DNA of 18,282 bases, from assembly GCA_021160245.1 (NCBI GenBank), contig JAGHCW010000234.1, forward strand, positions 1-18,282, in the 5' to 3' direction. Below the pieces are notes generated by a model that searched no databases, was not told the origin of the DNA, and worked only from the letters and a program-made list of their open reading frames with translations. The position numbers and the translations under genes are program-made. Shown in pieces: positions 1 through 7,683 of the stretch (position 1 is its first letter; every line of letters starts with the position of its first letter). This DNA is from a bacterium (lineage in GTDB: Bacteria; B130-G9).

Positions 1-437
1 TCGGCGCCGGAGATGAGCGCAGCTAGAATGTCTCTGCCCTGAACGGTCTGACCGATTGTGTGGACCTCGACGAGCTCCGGGTAATCCGACTTCAACCTCG
101 AGAGATGCTCCACGGTCTCCTCATAAGTGTGGAAATCGCCCAGGTCGGCTCCCAATGCGGACAGGCCCTCTCGGATATCCGCGCGTAGCATGACATAACC
201 GATCTCCGAGCGGGCCACCTCTGATAGGCCCTTCTCTGTGGCCAGCAGGACCGGCCACGCTTGCCAGACAGCCCCCGAGAGCTCGATGTCGGGAGAATCC
301 AAGCTCATGATTTCCTCAATGTCGCCTGGTGGGACAGCGATTGCTGATTTCCGCTCGTTACAAAGCGTCGGGGAAGGTCCCAAGAAAACGCTTACGATAA
401 AAAGCGTCGCTACAAGTTGCGCAGAAAGCCCTCTCAT
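1..437 (-). CDS. Secreted M14 zinc carboxypeptidase-like protein, 5' part only
   Basis: The reading frame opens at an ATG and runs off the left edge, leaving about 145 residues. Residues 1-26 look like a Sec signal peptide: basic MRG, then a hydrophobic core, ending near PTLC. That cysteine lacks a normal lipobox, so cleavage by signal peptidase I is more likely than lipidation. Residues 102-145 match the start of an M14 catalytic domain: FHTYEETVEHLSRL, then YPELVEVHTIGQTVQGRDI and ALISGA, the usual pattern just before the first zinc ligands (HxxE). Those ligands fall outside the window, so activity cannot be judged. About 70 residues between signal and domain look like a propeptide, which is inferred. 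A purine-rich GAAAGAAAG lies upstream of the start. The gene follows the MscS-type channel by 40 bp on the same strand, so co-transcription is likely. Confidence 0.75.
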   Translation of the reverse strand, partial: MRGLSAQLVATLFIVSVFLGPSPTLCNERKSAIAVPPGDIEEIMSLDSPDIELSGAVWQAWPVLLATEKGLSEVARSEIGYVMLRADIREGLSALGADLGDFHTYEETVEHLSRLKSDYPELVEVHTIGQTVQGRDILAALISGA

Positions 438-477
438 CTGAACACCCGCTTTCTTTCAAGCCGACTGAACTTAGTAT

Positions 478-2010
478 CTATATTTGGAAGAACTGTTTGA
501 TTTTTCTGAAGAATCGCTCGTGAAGCTGCCTCTCTCGCTCCGCAGTCGGCATCTTGGGCGCCATATTCTCGCTGGCGGCCAGCTTCGCCTCCCGGTCTAG
601 CTGACGCTCAGCAAGCAGCCGGCCCAGCTCGCTCGCGATCTCGGGTTTTGAGACGAGCACCTTATTGAATGTCTCTTTGCTAATCACAAGAAGCTCGGTA
701 TCCGTGGCCGCTATCGCAGTGGCGTTCCTGGGCTCGCCAGTCAATAGTGATGTCGCCCCTAGATAGCTACCCTCGTTGAGCTCCGCTAGCGCAATCCTTT
801 TGTTCGAGGCGCCATCCACGACGATTCTGATCTTGCCTGATCTGATCAAAAAGAAACTGTCTCCCGGATCCCCTTGCTTGACGACCATTTCACCCTCGCC
901 AAACCGCATTGAGGGCGATTCAGATGCTAGAAGAGCAATATCCTCGTCATCCAAAGAACTGAAGAGCTCAACTTCCCTGAGCTGACGGGCCTTCTGCGCC
1001 TCAAACAGCGCCTTTCTCTCCACATCCTCTTTGTGCGAGGCGGTCTTTATGTGAATATCGCGCACGGGATAGGGGATTGTGATGTTGTGCCGCCTAAAGA
1101 GATACCATATAAGCGAATAAACCTGGTCCCTGGCGTCCTTGTAACAAGAGTATTCGTGAATCCAAACCCGCAACTCGTAATTGATTGACGAGTCGCCATA
1201 CTCCTTCACCCTGATCACCGGCTCGGGGTTGTTCAACACGTCCTTTGCGTGGTAGCAGGCCTCCTTCAGGACATTCCTGACTTTGTTTGGAGGGGCGTCA
1301 TAGGCCACACCCATCATCAAAACTAGAATGTCCCGGCGAGTGGGGAGCGAGAAATTCTGGACAACTGATTTGGATACTACGCTGTTGGGAATAACGATCA
1401 GGTCGTGGATCAAGGTCGATATCTTCGTGCTTCTCCACGAGATCTCCTTCACAGCGCCGATATGCTCTCCGATTTGCACCCAATCACCCTTTCTGAAGGG
1501 CATCTCGATATTCAAAGCCACGCCAGCGAAGAGATTGCCTAGAAGGTCCTGAAGCGCAAGACCTATTATTACGGTGAGGATGGCTGATGTCGTTAGAACT
1601 GTCGTGACCTGTATGCCAAACACCCAGGGCAAGAGTACCAGAATCGCGGCAATATAAAGAGCTGCTGTGATGATGTTCTTCGTAATCGTCTCAACGGTGA
1701 AGTTCAGGAATCGCTCCAAGATGGCCAAGGTCAAGAGCCATCGGATGGCCTCAACCGCCAGCCAGAGCACCGCAACGATCATGAGATTCCCGGCCTGTGA
1801 AACTAGATTGGGACCCCAAGAGCTGGGATAAACATTTGAGAAGGAGTAGCAACTGAGCGATAGAAATAACAACAAAAAGGGGATGCCAAAGCGCCTCAGT
1901 GAAGCGGCCGCTCGTCGCAAAGCCCAAGCCACTACGGGACCCGCACAAAGAAGCACAACGCCCAAAACCATAGACCACGTTGTTCCGCTCTCAAACTCCA
2001 TAACAATCAT
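478..2010 (-). CDS. MscS-family channel with C-terminal cyclic-nucleotide-binding domain
   Basis: This 510-aa inner-membrane protein has hydrophobic segments at about 15-31, 42-58, 73-96, 113-133 and 137-167. The last is the MscS pore helix, followed by the hallmark beta-domain start LNIEMPFRKGDWVQIGEHIG (167-186) and by TLIHDLIVIPNSVV. Residues 347-460 form a Crp-like cNMP-binding fold, including VVKQGDPGDSFFLIRSGKI and the phosphate-binding-cassette-like GSYLGATSLLTGEPRNAT (414-431). This is the layout of bacterial cyclic-nucleotide-gated (bCNG) MscS relatives, in which nucleotide binding is thought to gate or modulate conduction. The Glu that normally binds the ribose in such cassettes (FGE) is Ala419 here, so the ligand is uncertain. 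The C-terminal tail (about 494-508) is basic and amphipathic. The start codon has no strong Shine-Dalgarno, and Met4 is an alternative. The family call is firm; ligand and gating are not. Confidence 0.93.
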   Translation of the reverse strand: MIVMEFESGTTWSMVLGVVLLCAGPVVAWALRRAAASLRRFGIPFLLLFLSLSCYSFSNVYPSSWGPNLVSQAGNLMIVAVLWLAVEAIRWLLTLAILERFLNFTVETITKNIITAALYIAAILVLLPWVFGIQVTTVLTTSAILTVIIGLALQDLLGNLFAGVALNIEMPFRKGDWVQIGEHIGAVKEISWRSTKISTLIHDLIVIPNSVVSKSVVQNFSLPTRRDILVLMMGVAYDAPPNKVRNVLKEACYHAKDVLNNPEPVIRVKEYGDSSINYELRVWIHEYSCYKDARDQVYSLIWYLFRRHNITIPYPVRDIHIKTASHKEDVERKALFEAQKARQLREVELFSSLDDEDIALLASESPSMRFGEGEMVVKQGDPGDSFFLIRSGKIRIVVDGASNKRIALAELNEGSYLGATSLLTGEPRNATAIAATDTELLVISKETFNKVLVSKPEIASELGRLLAERQLDREAKLAASENMAPKMPTAERERQLHERFFRKIKQFFQI

Positions 2011-2498
2011 AATAGACCAAACCGGCTCATTTCATAAAGCCAAAATTTATCGGAATGTGTGTTATTCCCCAAGTGCCGCTTTTGAACTCCCCGAGAAAGC
2101 GAATTGGCAGGCAGCCCAAGGGGAGGGAACCACGAATGGACACGAACGACGTGATGAATCTCCTTCTTCGTGTGTCTTCGTGCCCTTTGTGGAGGGCATA
2201 TCTCGTAGAATCTGGGTCCACGAAGGCCACAAAATGCCACGAAGATGAGGGATGGTTCTCCTTATGCGTGATTCCATAAGATTCGAATGGTGACAACGGC
2301 TATATAAAAAGTGACAGAGACATTACCTGACAATCCAGGATCAAACTCTTGAATCAGGACAACCTTGACCAGCCTCTTGCTGACTGCCATAATACCCACT
2401 TAATGTTCTGTTTTACTCGGAATCGAATATTTCGATGGACGAAACATCTGAAATTGTTAGCCATTAGTAAATCTCTGCCATTTAGAAAGGAGAGCGAG
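2011..2498. other. Gene-free divergent intergenic region
   Basis: This stretch separates the leftward MscS gene from the rightward lipoprotein gene and should hold both promoters. Open frames run through it on both strands, but they are mutually overlapping, low-complexity and repeat-derived, so I call none of them. It contains the CACGAA-rich repeat listed separately and a perfect inverted repeat ATCGAA-TAT-TTCGAT at 2422-2436. A weak promoter candidate has TTGACC at 2365-2370 and TAATAC at 2390-2395, but the 19-nt spacer is long, so I give it little weight. The downstream gene has a clear AGAAAGGAGAG ribosome-binding site at about 2485-2495. Confidence 0.5.
2129..2243. repeat. CACGAA/TTCGTG-rich palindromic intergenic repeat
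   Basis: Six copies of CACGAA or its complement lie within about 115 bp, at 2131, 2141, 2166, 2176, 2219 and 2238. The left pair (CACGAATGGACACGAA) is inverted relative to the central pair (TTCGTGTGTCTTCGTG), so the segment 2130-2191 could fold into a hairpin; the pair at 2219-2243 returns to the first orientation. All six frames stay largely open through it, which explains the several spurious ORFs here. It looks like a dispersed non-coding element. I see only this one instance in the window, so its repetitive nature is inferred from internal structure. Confidence 0.55.
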
Positions 2499-3572
2499 AT
2501 GAGAGTTTCCACGATCTTCGGGGCCCTTGCGGTGCTCATAGCCGTAATAGCTGCATCAGGATGCGGCGATGACGCGTCAAACCCCGCCGGGCAGCAGGCA
2601 CAACAGGCTCCGTCGAGCCAGGCGGCCCCCGCCAACGTTACCGAAAGCAAGACCATTGCCAGAAGCGGCGAGCTGACCGTGACCCAGGCCGAGCTGGATA
2701 CGGTCCTTGCAAACCATCAACGCCAGATCAAGATGATGTTTGGCGATCGCAAAATGCCTGAGGAGAAAGACCCCAAGAAAGCGGCGGCGCGCAAGGCGCG
2801 CGAGAGGAAGGACGCAATACGGAGAATTATGGCCGGCAAATTGCATCTGAAAAAGGCGAAGGAGAGCGGCCTGACGGTTACGGACGAGGAGGTCAAAGAG
2901 AAGCTCGACACGTGGTTCAAGATGTATGGTGGCAAGGAGAAGTACCTCGAGCTAGTTGGCAAGGGGGGGCTCACGGAAGACCGCCTGCGGCAGGAAACCG
3001 CGGACTCGATCCTGAAAGAGAAATACATAGAGAAAGAAGTTTACTCAAAGCTGCCTGAGCCGACCGAGGATGAGATGAAGGAGTGGTACAAGAAGCAGAA
3101 GCGCCAATTCGGGACACCCGAGATGGTCAAAGCGTCCATAATATCCGTGAAGGTTGCGGAAGGCGCCTCGGAGGCTGATGTGGCAAAAGCAAAGGAGCAG
3201 CTGGAGAATCTGGCCAAGCGGATCAAGAAAGGTGAGAGCTTTGAGTCCGTTGCTAAGGAGGCCTCTCAGGACAGATGGGCAGAAAAAGGCGGCGAAATGG
3301 GCATGATTCGCCGGCAGCAGGCCAGGCTGGGCGATGACTTTGACAATGCTTCATTCTCGCTCGCAATCGGCAAAATGAGCAGCCCCATTAGAACGAATGA
3401 GGGTTTCTCCATTGTGAAGGTCACCGAGAAGATTCCTGCCAAGCAGAAGACCTATGAAGAGTCGAAGGAACAGATAAAGAAGATGCTTCCGGGCGTGCAG
3501 AAATTCCAAGCGTCCGCCAAGTTCTACGATAGGATGAAACGAGAGATCGAGATAGAGTTCCTGGGAGAGTGA
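2499..3572 (+). CDS. PpiC/SurA-like peptidyl-prolyl isomerase lipoprotein
   Basis: I start this 357-aa protein at the ATG with the AGAAAGGAGAG ribosome-binding site; a frame-open extension 50 codons upstream lacks a signal sequence and a good site. Residues 1-21 form a lipoprotein signal ending in AASG, with Cys22 as the lipidated residue. A low-complexity Gln/Ala/Pro linker follows (about 25-48). Residues 50-200 are a helical, charged SurA-N-like chaperone region, and 205-310 form a parvulin (PPIC) domain with the typical late pattern GGEMGMIRRQQ, FDNASFSLAIGKMSSPI and GFSIVKV. The role inferred is periplasmic folding of outer-membrane or secreted proteins from a membrane anchor. The gene ends with a GTGA overlap into maf, so the two should be co-transcribed and translationally coupled. 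A G7 run lies at 2963-2969. Whether it has isomerase activity or acts only as a chaperone cannot be seen. Confidence 0.88.
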   Translation: MRVSTIFGALAVLIAVIAASGCGDDASNPAGQQAQQAPSSQAAPANVTESKTIARSGELTVTQAELDTVLANHQRQIKMMFGDRKMPEEKDPKKAAARKARERKDAIRRIMAGKLHLKKAKESGLTVTDEEVKEKLDTWFKMYGGKEKYLELVGKGGLTEDRLRQETADSILKEKYIEKEVYSKLPEPTEDEMKEWYKKQKRQFGTPEMVKASIISVKVAEGASEADVAKAKEQLENLAKRIKKGESFESVAKEASQDRWAEKGGEMGMIRRQQARLGDDFDNASFSLAIGKMSSPIRTNEGFSIVKVTEKIPAKQKTYEESKEQIKKMLPGVQKFQASAKFYDRMKREIEIEFLGE

Positions 3573-4246
3573 CGAACAGAGCGTGTCATGGGCGTCCTCA
3601 ACTCGTGCTGGCATCAGCTTCACCGCGCCGGTCGGAGCTTCTTTCAAAGGCCGGGATTGCTTTCTCGGTGATGAGGCCCGGTGATGTGGAGCTCCCACTT
3701 GACCATTCGGCGGACCCCAGGATGTTCGCCCGAAGGATGGCACAAATAAAGGCGCAGGATGTCAAGACACGAATGCCCGGCGCCGCGGTTCTCGGTAGCG
3801 ACACAGTTGTCGTTGTGAACAACACGATGTTGGGCAAGCCAATAGATGAGAAGGACGTTGCGCGGATGCTCAGAATGCTATCAGGCCGCTGGCACAGAGT
3901 AATAACCGGCGTGTGCCTCATCGGGTCCTGCGATGATCAAGAGCTGCGGACGGTCCGACAGCCGCCGGCGACCGGGACGACGTCGCACGGCCATTTCATG
4001 GGCGCCGTGCAGATGATTGACCATGAGGAGACCGAGGTTGAGCTTGCCTCGCTTTCAGAGAGCGAGATTGATGCTTATGTCGCATCGGGCGAGCCGTTCG
4101 ACAAGGCGGGAGCATACGGGATACAGGGTGGCGCCTCGTCTTTTGTCGTGGGATTAAAAGGCTCCCTCGATAATGTCGTAGGATTGCCCGTTCGACTTGT
4201 TCGCCGAATGATAACGCAGATGGAGGCTTCCGTTGAGAAGATATGA
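3569..4246 (+). CDS. maf: Maf family nucleoside-triphosphate pyrophosphatase
   Basis: The product has 225 residues and carries the Maf signatures: LVLASASPRRSELL (12-25), GSDTVV with the catalytic Asp78, LGKP (88-91), LSGRWHRVITGV (104-115), and the C-terminal EPFDKAGAYGIQG (175-187) and NVVGLPV (202-208). The family hydrolyses non-canonical or modified NTPs such as dTTP/UTP or methylated nucleotides to the monophosphate; this sequence does not settle the subclass. The start is a GTG whose last two bases belong to the upstream TGA (GTGA overlap), so re-initiation from the upstream gene is likely. Residues about 119-152 are roughly 20 residues longer than in the family members I know, in a locally GC-rich stretch (QPPATGTTSHGHF), making the protein longer than the usual 190-200. 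The stop overlaps rpe by 14 nt. Confidence 0.93.
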   Translation: MTNRACHGRPQLVLASASPRRSELLSKAGIAFSVMRPGDVELPLDHSADPRMFARRMAQIKAQDVKTRMPGAAVLGSDTVVVVNNTMLGKPIDEKDVARMLRMLSGRWHRVITGVCLIGSCDDQELRTVRQPPATGTTSHGHFMGAVQMIDHEETEVELASLSESEIDAYVASGEPFDKAGAYGIQGGASSFVVGLKGSLDNVVGLPVRLVRRMITQMEASVEKI

Positions 4247-4904
4247 GCTCGCTCCTTCCATACTCTCCGCGAATTTCGCCAAGCTGGGCGATTCGATTGC
4301 TGCCGTTGAACGAGGCGGCGCGGACTTAATTCACATTGATGTGATGGATGGTCATTTCGTCCCGAACATCACAATCGGCCCATTGATCGTTCGGGCTGCG
4401 AGGGCATCGACCGCTCTGCCGCTGGATGTGCATCTGATGATTGAGAATCCGGACAGGTTTCTTGAGGATTTTGTGAAGGCTGGCAGCGACATGATCAGCG
4501 TTCATGTCGAGGCCTCAACGCATCTTGACAGGACAGTCCAGAGGATACAAGAGCTGGGCAACAAGGCTGGCGTCGTGTTGAACCCCGCAACGCCTCTTGG
4601 TCTGCTGGACGAGATAATCCCGGCGGTGGACTATATTCTGCTTATGTCTGTGAACCCGGGCTTTGCCGCGCAGAAGTTCATCGAGACGGTCAAGACGAAG
4701 ATATCGCGACTGCGCGCGCTGCTTGACCGGGTGAACCCGGAGTGCAGGATTGAGGTGGACGGCGGCATCGGCCTTCATAATGTTGAGGAGATAGCGCGTT
4801 TAGGGGCGGAGATGTTCGTGGCTGGGTCGGCTGTCTTCAATACAGAAGACCCCGAGGTGACGTCCAGGCTCTTCAAAGCTAAGCTCGCAAACCTAGAGAC
4901 TTGA
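4233..4904 (+). CDS. rpe: Ribulose-phosphate 3-epimerase
   Basis: This 223-aa TIM-barrel enzyme interconverts D-ribulose 5-phosphate and D-xylulose 5-phosphate in the pentose phosphate pathway. The sequence shows APSILSANFAKL (7-18), HIDVMDGHFVPNITIGP (34-50), DVHLMIENP (65-73), LLMSVNPGFAAQKF (136-149) and EVDGGIGLHN (174-183). The expected metal and catalytic residues are His34, Asp36, His67 and Asp176, and the length is normal. The start is TTG, supported by GGAGG at 4222-4226 six bases upstream; the nearby ATG is out of frame. It lies inside the last 14 bases of maf, so translation is probably coupled. Its product pool (ribulose 5-phosphate) also feeds Kdo synthesis through arabinose 5-phosphate, which fits the nearby kdsC gene, although that link is inferred. 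Confidence 0.97.
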   Translation: MRRYELAPSILSANFAKLGDSIAAVERGGADLIHIDVMDGHFVPNITIGPLIVRAARASTALPLDVHLMIENPDRFLEDFVKAGSDMISVHVEASTHLDRTVQRIQELGNKAGVVLNPATPLGLLDEIIPAVDYILLMSVNPGFAAQKFIETVKTKISRLRALLDRVNPECRIEVDGGIGLHNVEEIARLGAEMFVAGSAVFNTEDPEVTSRLFKAKLANLET

Positions 4905-4944
4905 CGGCAACGCGCCGGGCTGCAATCCGACCCCAGGGTCCGGG

Positions 4945-5046
4945 TGGTGTAGTACGGACTTTCCGGTCTGTCTGCTGGCGCAGAATGCGGGCAACTATAT
5001 GGCAGGCTAGGAAGCCGGCCCTATACTTCAATCTGATTTTTCGGGA
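4945..5046. repeat. Composite intergenic repeat, short copy
   Basis: This element in the rpe-kdsC gap shares both ends with the longer copy at 9914-10127. The left ends (4945-4973 and 9914-9942) match at about 23 of 29 positions, around CTTTCC and CTGTCT. The right ends share CCTAyACTTsAATCTGA and TTCGG, ending here in the exact word TCAATCTGATTTTTCGGGA (5028-5046). The middle differs: the longer copy carries a REP doublet here absent. A weak open frame crosses the element but has no ribosome-binding site or family resemblance. Confidence 0.55.
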
Positions 5047-5059
5047 CTCTCCGAAGAGT

Positions 5060-5088
5060 TTGACAGAGGATGTTGAACTACATATCCT
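5060..5088 (+). promoter_or_regulatory. Sigma70-type promoter for kdsC-lapB
   Basis: A perfect -35 TTGACA (5060-5065) is followed by a 17-nt spacer and a -10 TATCCT (5083-5088), which matches TATAAT at four of six positions. It starts 14 bp after the composite repeat and would give a leader of about 90 nt before kdsC. The element is seen directly in the sequence; its activity is inferred. Confidence 0.6.
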
Positions 5089-5184
5089 TACAGTAGTTGA
5101 TTTGCTTTCCATGAGATGATTTTATTTGCGAGTAATGAGGCCAAAGAGGCATACTTAGACAGTTCGCTGGGATTGGATTAAGCA

Positions 5185-5727
5185 ATGGCGTCGGAAGTTC
5201 TGAAAAAGAAGCTCGAGGAGATTAAGATACTCCTGCTGGACGTTGATGGCGTGATGACGAATGGCAAGGTTGCATTCAACAACAGCGGGGAAAAACTTCT
5301 AGCGTTTGACGTAAAGGACGGCAGCGGAATCCGCTATCTTATGCGCGCCGGGATTCTGGTCGGGATAATTACGGGTAAGAAAAACGAAGCAATCCTTCAC
5401 CGGGCCCGCGAGTTGAACATTGATATTGATAATGTCCATCGGAATGCGACGAACAAGGTAAAGGTCCTCGAGAACATACTTCATAAACAGAGCTTTGAGT
5501 CGCGTGAAGTGCTGTTCATGGGCGATGATCTTCTAGACTTGGCGGTTATGCAGCGTGTTGGCGTATCAGTCGCCGTGGCCGATGCTGTCCCGGAGGTCCT
5601 GTCCGCAGCGGACTATGTAACTGCCAAACCAGGCGGATCGGGCGCGGTTCGAGAGGTTTGCGAGATGATACTCAAGGCTCAGGGCAAATGGGACGAAACA
5701 GTCGATCATTACCGAACAATGAAATGA
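5185..5727 (+). CDS. kdsC: 3-deoxy-D-manno-octulosonate 8-phosphate phosphatase (HAD family)
   Basis: This 180-aa cytosolic HAD hydrolase should dephosphorylate Kdo-8-phosphate to Kdo, the inner-core sugar of LPS. Motif I is LLLDVDGVMTNG (16-27), with nucleophile Asp19 and acid/base Asp21. Motif II is IITGKKN (61-67), a lysine follows at about 91, and motif IV is FMGDDLLDLAVM (111-122). The C-terminal GGSGAVREVCEMILKAQGKW closely follows the tail typical of true KdsC proteins, which argues against the related sialic-acid or generic C0 phosphatases. The length is normal and there is no cap domain, as expected for a tetrameric C0 enzyme. The ATG has only a weak GGGATTGGA upstream. It lies about 100 bp after the promoter at 5060-5088 and 25 bp before lapB. 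KdsA, KdsB and KdsD are not in the window. Confidence 0.92.
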   Translation: MASEVLKKKLEEIKILLLDVDGVMTNGKVAFNNSGEKLLAFDVKDGSGIRYLMRAGILVGIITGKKNEAILHRARELNIDIDNVHRNATNKVKVLENILHKQSFESREVLFMGDDLLDLAVMQRVGVSVAVADAVPEVLSAADYVTAKPGGSGAVREVCEMILKAQGKWDETVDHYRTMK

Positions 5728-5752
5728 GAACTTCGCTTGGGGGATTGGCGTA

Positions 5753-6976
5753 ATGAGTTTTATGGGGATGCTCCCCTATCTTGTCGCTCTATTCTTGGTG
5801 GCGCTAGTATTCGTTATCTATCGGGCACGCCGTAAGGTGAAGGCTACCGAGGAGTCCAGCGCGGAGACTTCATACCTGAGGGGCCTTGACTTTCTGATTT
5901 ACGACAAGCGTGACCTTGCGATAAGAGAGCTCACGAGCGCGACGCTCAAGAATACGGACGATGTTTCGGCCTACATCAGTCTTGGGAATCTTCATCGAGA
6001 GCAGGGCAATATCGACCGGGCGATCCGGATACATGAGAGTGTTTCGATTAGGCCGAATCTGTCGAGGGATGCAAAGGTTCGGGCGCTCTATAGCCTGGGA
6101 CTTGACTACGTTCGGGGTGGTCTTCTGGACAGGGCCCGTTCGGCATTCAGAAGCGCAATCAAAGAGGACCCAACTCGGATTGAGAGTTATGAGAGCCTTG
6201 AGCGCGTTTATGAGGAGCTGAAGGACTGGAAGCGGGCGTATCACTGTCAACTCGCAGTTGACAAGGCGGCCAAGAAGAAGAGCTCAAGACTGCTCGCGTA
6301 CCTATTGACGGAGATGGCTCTTGCTGAGGCGCTGCAAAACTCGAGGACAAAGGAGGCCATTGAGCTTTTGCAGAAGGCTAAACAGACCGACCCAACCTGC
6401 ATTTCTGTGCTGATGTATTTGGGCGATGTTTACATCTCTCAGGGGGATTTCAAGAAAGCTGAGCAGGCTTGGGAACACGCGGTTGAGCAATTCCCTAAAT
6501 TGGCGTTCTTACTATTCGATAGGCTGCGACAAGTTTATCTGAAGCAGGACGCGGTGCAAAATATCAAGGCGATATACAACGTGGTGCTTGCCAAGAATCC
6601 GGATGACATCAATGCTCGAAAATCTTTGGGCGACTACTATTTCGACACGGGTCAGCTGGATAAGGCCGAGGAGGAGTACTCCAAGATAATTGAGATTTCA
6701 AGCGGCTCGACTCTCGGATACCAGAAGCTCGGGATGGTTCTCCTCAAGGAGGGCAGGAAGGACGAGGCGCTTGATGTCTATCAAAGACTCGCCTCGCTTC
6801 CGGAGCTGAAAGTGGTCTATTACTATTGCGGCAAATGTGGTTTCAAGGACACGACAATTCACTGGAGATGTCCGCAATGTCACGAATGGGACACATTTGT
6901 CCAGGAGATCGAGAGGCGGAGAGTTCCCGCGGGCCAAAAGAGAAAGCGAGCTGATGCACCTAAAGAAGCGCATTAG
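5753..6976 (+). CDS. lapB: LapB/YciM-like LPS assembly protein (TPR plus rubredoxin-type zinc domain)
   Basis: This 407-aa protein has one N-terminal membrane segment (residues 7-23), a basic stretch, a series of tetratricopeptide repeats (about 40-350, for example GNIDRAI, GDFKKAEQAWEHAV, GQLDKAEEEYSKII, GRKDEALDVYQ) and a C-terminal metal-binding knuckle YYCGKCGFKDTTIHWRCPQC with Cys359, Cys362, Cys373 and Cys376. That exact architecture defines LapB (YciM), which in E. coli sits at the inner membrane, links LPS transport and synthesis, and directs FtsH to degrade LpxC. The basic tail after the knuckle (385-407) is longer than I expect for E. coli LapB. A GGGGGA ribosome-binding site lies eight or nine bases before the ATG. 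It follows kdsC by 25 bp, supporting an LPS role, and its end overlaps the next gene by 23 nt. Confidence 0.9.
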   Translation: MSFMGMLPYLVALFLVALVFVIYRARRKVKATEESSAETSYLRGLDFLIYDKRDLAIRELTSATLKNTDDVSAYISLGNLHREQGNIDRAIRIHESVSIRPNLSRDAKVRALYSLGLDYVRGGLLDRARSAFRSAIKEDPTRIESYESLERVYEELKDWKRAYHCQLAVDKAAKKKSSRLLAYLLTEMALAEALQNSRTKEAIELLQKAKQTDPTCISVLMYLGDVYISQGDFKKAEQAWEHAVEQFPKLAFLLFDRLRQVYLKQDAVQNIKAIYNVVLAKNPDDINARKSLGDYYFDTGQLDKAEEEYSKIIEISSGSTLGYQKLGMVLLKEGRKDEALDVYQRLASLPELKVVYYYCGKCGFKDTTIHWRCPQCHEWDTFVQEIERRRVPAGQKRKRADAPKEAH

Positions 6977-7589
6977 ACGAACGCTCTCAGCTGCTCTGCT
7001 GGCGCTTGTGATGCTCACTCTAATAGGGTGTGGCGCAAGGTCCGCTTTTATATGCGACTCCCGGGTGCTTGATACCGCCGGTCTGAGGGATATTGGGCCC
7101 AGGCCGGACGTGGCTGTTCTGCCGTTCGCCTTTAGCAGGGGTGTTCCCGAAAACTTTGCACAAAGCGCCGGGGAGCGGCTAGCAGAATCTCTGCTCGCAT
7201 CAGGCATAAACGCGATTGGGCCAGCGGACGCTCTCTCATACTGGGCTGCAGCGGGGAATTCCCCGTGGGTCCAGCCCACAAGCAGCAATGATTTCAAGCG
7301 GCTTGGAAACATCATCCCGAGTCAGGCTCTAATTTCTGCAACGGTTGCTCGTTACGTTTATGGAAGTATAAACCCGAGCGAAGTCTCTTTTGACCTTTTG
7401 CTTATCGATCCGGCCACAGGCAGGACTATAGTGAAAATCAACGCGAATGGACGGAGCCGCAAGGGCAGGTCCTATACCGCGATATCCAAGCCGGCCGAAT
7501 CTCCGGAGATGCTGCAAGCCCGTTTGATGGACTCCGTGGCAGCAGCGCTTCTGGAACTGTTGGATGCGTCGAAAGAATCCGGTCGGTAG
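6954..7589 (+). CDS. Lipoprotein with CsgG/TolB-N-like fold, function unknown
   Basis: I take the ATG 39 codons into the open frame because it begins a textbook lipoprotein signal: basic MHLKKRIRR, hydrophobic 11-24 and lipobox LIGC with Cys26. The mature part (185 residues) has the pattern VAVLPF (53-58), then GERLAESLLASGINAIGPADAL (73-94), then ALISATVARYVYG (125-137) and LLLIDPATGRTIV (148-160). This rhythm recalls the small alpha/beta domain shared by CsgG, FlgO-like and TolB N-terminal domains, in which a lipoprotein builds an envelope complex. That assignment rests on pattern only. The gene overlaps lapB by 23 nt and precedes the large TPR protein, so an envelope role alongside LPS assembly is plausible. 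No transmembrane beta region like that of full CsgG is evident. Confidence 0.75.
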   Translation: MHLKKRIRRTLSAALLALVMLTLIGCGARSAFICDSRVLDTAGLRDIGPRPDVAVLPFAFSRGVPENFAQSAGERLAESLLASGINAIGPADALSYWAAAGNSPWVQPTSSNDFKRLGNIIPSQALISATVARYVYGSINPSEVSFDLLLIDPATGRTIVKINANGRSRKGRSYTAISKPAESPEMLQARLMDSVAAALLELLDASKESGR

Positions 7590-7640
7590 AGCTTCCGGAT
7601 AGGAGTTAATTCCGGAACGCGCGACGACCCAGCATTGCGT

Positions 7641-7658
7641 CACCGGGACTGCCCGGTG
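7641..7658. other. GC-rich hairpin between lipoprotein and TPR genes
   Basis: CACCGGG (7641-7647) and CCCGGTG (7652-7658) form a perfect 7-bp stem with a 4-base loop ACTG. No T-run follows, so it is not a standard intrinsic terminator. It could be a transcript-stabilising or attenuating hairpin 26 bp before the next start codon. Confidence 0.35.
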
Positions 7659-7683
7659 TTCGCCTCGTTCAGCGGGAGTATGG

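Noticed and set aside
2007-2296. Several overlapping ORFs of 70-120 codons on both strands
   Set aside because: They cross one CACGAA-rich repeat, overlap each other in many frames, have no ribosome-binding sites and resemble no protein family.
2349-2498. N-terminal 50-codon extension of the SurA-like gene
   Set aside because: The downstream ATG has a strong AGAAAGGAGAG and begins a perfect lipoprotein signal, so the extension would bury it.
4901-5119. Plus-strand 72-codon frame between rpe and kdsC
   Set aside because: It runs through the composite repeat and the promoter, has no ribosome-binding site and looks non-coding in composition.
6837-6953. Upstream extension of the CsgG/TolB-like lipoprotein into lapB
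   Set aside because: It would hide the lipoprotein signal and overlap the conserved zinc-knuckle coding region of lapB.
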